From CAVYUC01 sp963771595 (lineage in GTDB: Bacteria; Bacteroidota; Bacteroidia; Bacteroidales; Prolixibacteraceae), in contig CAVYUC010000019.1 in the NCBI GenBank assembly GCA_963771595.1, forward strand, positions 1 through 64,000: 64,000 nt of DNA, in the 5' to 3' direction. Below the pieces are notes generated by a model. That model searched no databases. It had not been told where the DNA came from and worked only from the letters and a program-made list of their open reading frames with translations. Both the position numbers and the translations under genes were made by a program. Of the stretch, positions 62,840 to 64,000 are shown piece by piece. The first letter of the stretch is position 1, and each line of letters starts with the position of its first letter.

Positions 62840-64000
62840 TTAATCCGTTAGAATTTCATCGCGGGTAACGCTGTCGATTCCCCTTATTTTTTCGAGCCTG
62901 GAAATCAGGTGGGCAAGGTCGCCGGCGCTGTGAATGTAAATAAATAAATCGCCCTCAAAAATGCCTTCGTGCGTGTCAAATTTTACTGAACGCATGTTTA
63001 TGCTGTGTTGTTTTGAAATAACGTTGGTTACTTCATTTACAATACCTACGCGGTCGAAACCTTCGAGGCGCAAACGGGTGAGATACGATTGCCGCTTAAA
63101 TTTTGTCCATTCGGCAGTTATTATTCTGTCGCCGTGGCTCGAAAGAAATTTTTCAACTTCGGTGCAACCGGTTTTATGAATAATTACATGATCGTCGGTA
63201 CTTAAATAACCGATAACCTTATCGCCCGGAATTGGATTGCAACATCTGGCCAGAGAATAGGTAATATTGTCCTGTTCTTCCTTTAAAATGAAAGGTTTAC
63301 GTTTGTCTATTTTTTCAGGCAGTTCTTCCTGATAATTTTCATCTTCATCTTTCTTTTTCCGGTTGAACGTGATATTCCAGTATTTCACCAGCTTATTTTT
63401 TGCCTTTTCACCGAGAATTTCATCGAGGCCGTTTAACTGAAGGAATCCCATTCCCACTTCAGAATAAAGTTGCTCTTTATTGTTAAGGTTAAAATGGGCG
63501 ACAATTTTTTTCAGATTGTTGGAAGTAACCGGCGTTTTTGCATTTTTTATGGCTTCTTCCACCACTTCTTTTCCTTTTTCGATGTGCATTTTTTTCTCAA
63601 GCTTAAATGCATCTTTTATTTTTGAATGTGCTTTTGTGGTAGTTGCAAATTTTAACCATTCAAGCTGGGGTGTTTGTTTTTTGGAAGTAAGAATTTCCAC
63701 CTGATCGCCATTTTGAAGCACGTGGCTGATAGTGACCAGTTTAAGGTTTATTTTTGCTCCGATGCATTTATTCCCAAGGTCGGTATGAATTTCGTAGGCA
63801 AAATCGATTACCGTTGAACCCTGCGGCAAGGAAACCATGTCGCCTTTTGGTGTGAAAACATTAATTTCGGCGGCAAACAAATTTAGCTTAAAATCATCCA
63901 GAAATTCAAATGCATCCGTGTCCGGATTTCGCAGATGTTCGCGAATACGTTCAATCCAATTTTCGAGTTCATTTTCGTATGTGCTGATATCTTTGTAGCG
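62840..64000 (-). CDS. RelA/SpoT family (p)ppGpp synthetase/hydrolase, C-terminal part
   Basis: The frame is open to the window edge, so this is the 3' part (about 386 residues) of a long RSH protein. The upstream end RYKDISTYENELENWIERIREH leads to a TGS domain (AAEINVFTPKGDMVSLPQGSTVIDFAYEIHTDLGNKC), a helical region, the zinc-finger/conserved-cysteine segment LARCCNPIPGD and a final ACT domain (TRLRLEGFDRVGIVNEVTNVIS). The catalytic synthetase and hydrolase domains lie outside, so activity cannot be judged. Confidence 0.94.
   Translation of the reverse strand, partial: RYKDISTYENELENWIERIREHLRNPDTDAFEFLDDFKLNLFAAEINVFTPKGDMVSLPQGSTVIDFAYEIHTDLGNKCIGAKINLKLVTISHVLQNGDQVEILTSKKQTPQLEWLKFATTTKAHSKIKDAFKLEKKMHIEKGKEVVEEAIKNAKTPVTSNNLKKIVAHFNLNNKEQLYSEVGMGFLQLNGLDEILGEKAKNKLVKYWNITFNRKKKDEDENYQEELPEKIDKRKPFILKEEQDNITYSLARCCNPIPGDKVIGYLSTDDHVIIHKTGCTEVEKFLSSHGDRIITAEWTKFKRQSYLTRLRLEGFDRVGIVNEVTNVISKQHSINMRSVKFDTHEGIFEGDLFIYIHSAGDLAHLISRLEKIRGIDSVTRDEILTD

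Noticed and set aside
1..64000. tRNA, rRNA, CRISPR arrays, riboswitches, prophage and transposase genes
   Set aside because: I looked for cloverleaf or repeat-spacer patterns and for transposase or integrase motifs and found none I could support by eye; a covariance-model search would be decisive.

Overview
The window is a stretch of a Bacteroidota chromosome, most likely from a marine or sediment Bacteroidales/Marinilabiliales lineage such as Prolixibacteraceae (an inference from gene content, not a database match). Support comes from Bacteroidota-type -7 boxes (TAnnTTTG) upstream of genes, type IX secretion genes (porU, porV, gldJ), DUF3078 and DUF4831 proteins, a propeller-type histidine kinase, a NamZ and NagZ/beta-lactamase pair, and secreted glycosidases. 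I saw no rRNA, tRNA, CRISPR array, prophage or intact insertion sequence.

Region 1 (1-4.7 kb, minus strand) is a compact operon: a GRP-type sugar permease, a GH140 apiosidase, a TIM-barrel enzyme resembling 3-oxo-isoapionate decarboxylase (OiaC), an unannotated 33-residue membrane peptide, an apionate oxidoisomerase-like dehydrogenase (ApnO) and a Gfo/Idh/MocA oxidoreductase resembling D-apiose dehydrogenase (ApsD) that runs off the window and carries an in-frame TGA. Together they read as a D-apiose release, uptake and oxidation operon. A GntR-type regulator with a periplasmic-binding-like sensor domain is divergent from it, followed by a 1081-residue propeller histidine kinase.

Region 2 (9-17.8 kb) is looser, accessory-looking DNA: an NAD(P)-binding protein, a small membrane protein, an RHH antitoxin with a decayed PIN toxin, a 58-bp near-perfect palindrome, a GH9 glycanase, a helically phased AT-rich palindrome, a secreted alpha/beta hydrolase and a long-chain acyl-CoA synthetase with three single-base insertions.

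Region 3 (17.8-36.9 kb) is core: a CcsBA cytochrome c biogenesis fusion, alaS (one extra base near its 3' end), an M23 peptidase-MerR-Nif3-zinc ribbon operon, a DUF3078 protein, a lemA-TPM-TPM operon, and a porV-ispF-CoA-binding-thioredoxin operon downstream of porU. Region 4 (36.9-49.9 kb) carries gldJ, murF, trxA, a CCA/poly(A) polymerase-type nucleotidyltransferase, a nuclease-fold/beta-helix lipoprotein pair, and a peptidoglycan-salvage cluster (NamZ, sodium symporter, NagZ-beta-lactamase fusion). Region 5 (50-64 kb) has a small HTH-like protein, a DUF1080 lipoprotein, uraA, a DUF4831 protein, a POT transporter, pepD, a pncB-amino acid aldolase-VOC operon, purA, a Fur-family regulator and the 3' part of relA/spoT.

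Single-base frame problems in acsL-like (three) and in essential alaS (one) are all extra bases within about 5 kb. They may therefore be assembly errors, and this colours the interpretation of the other broken genes.
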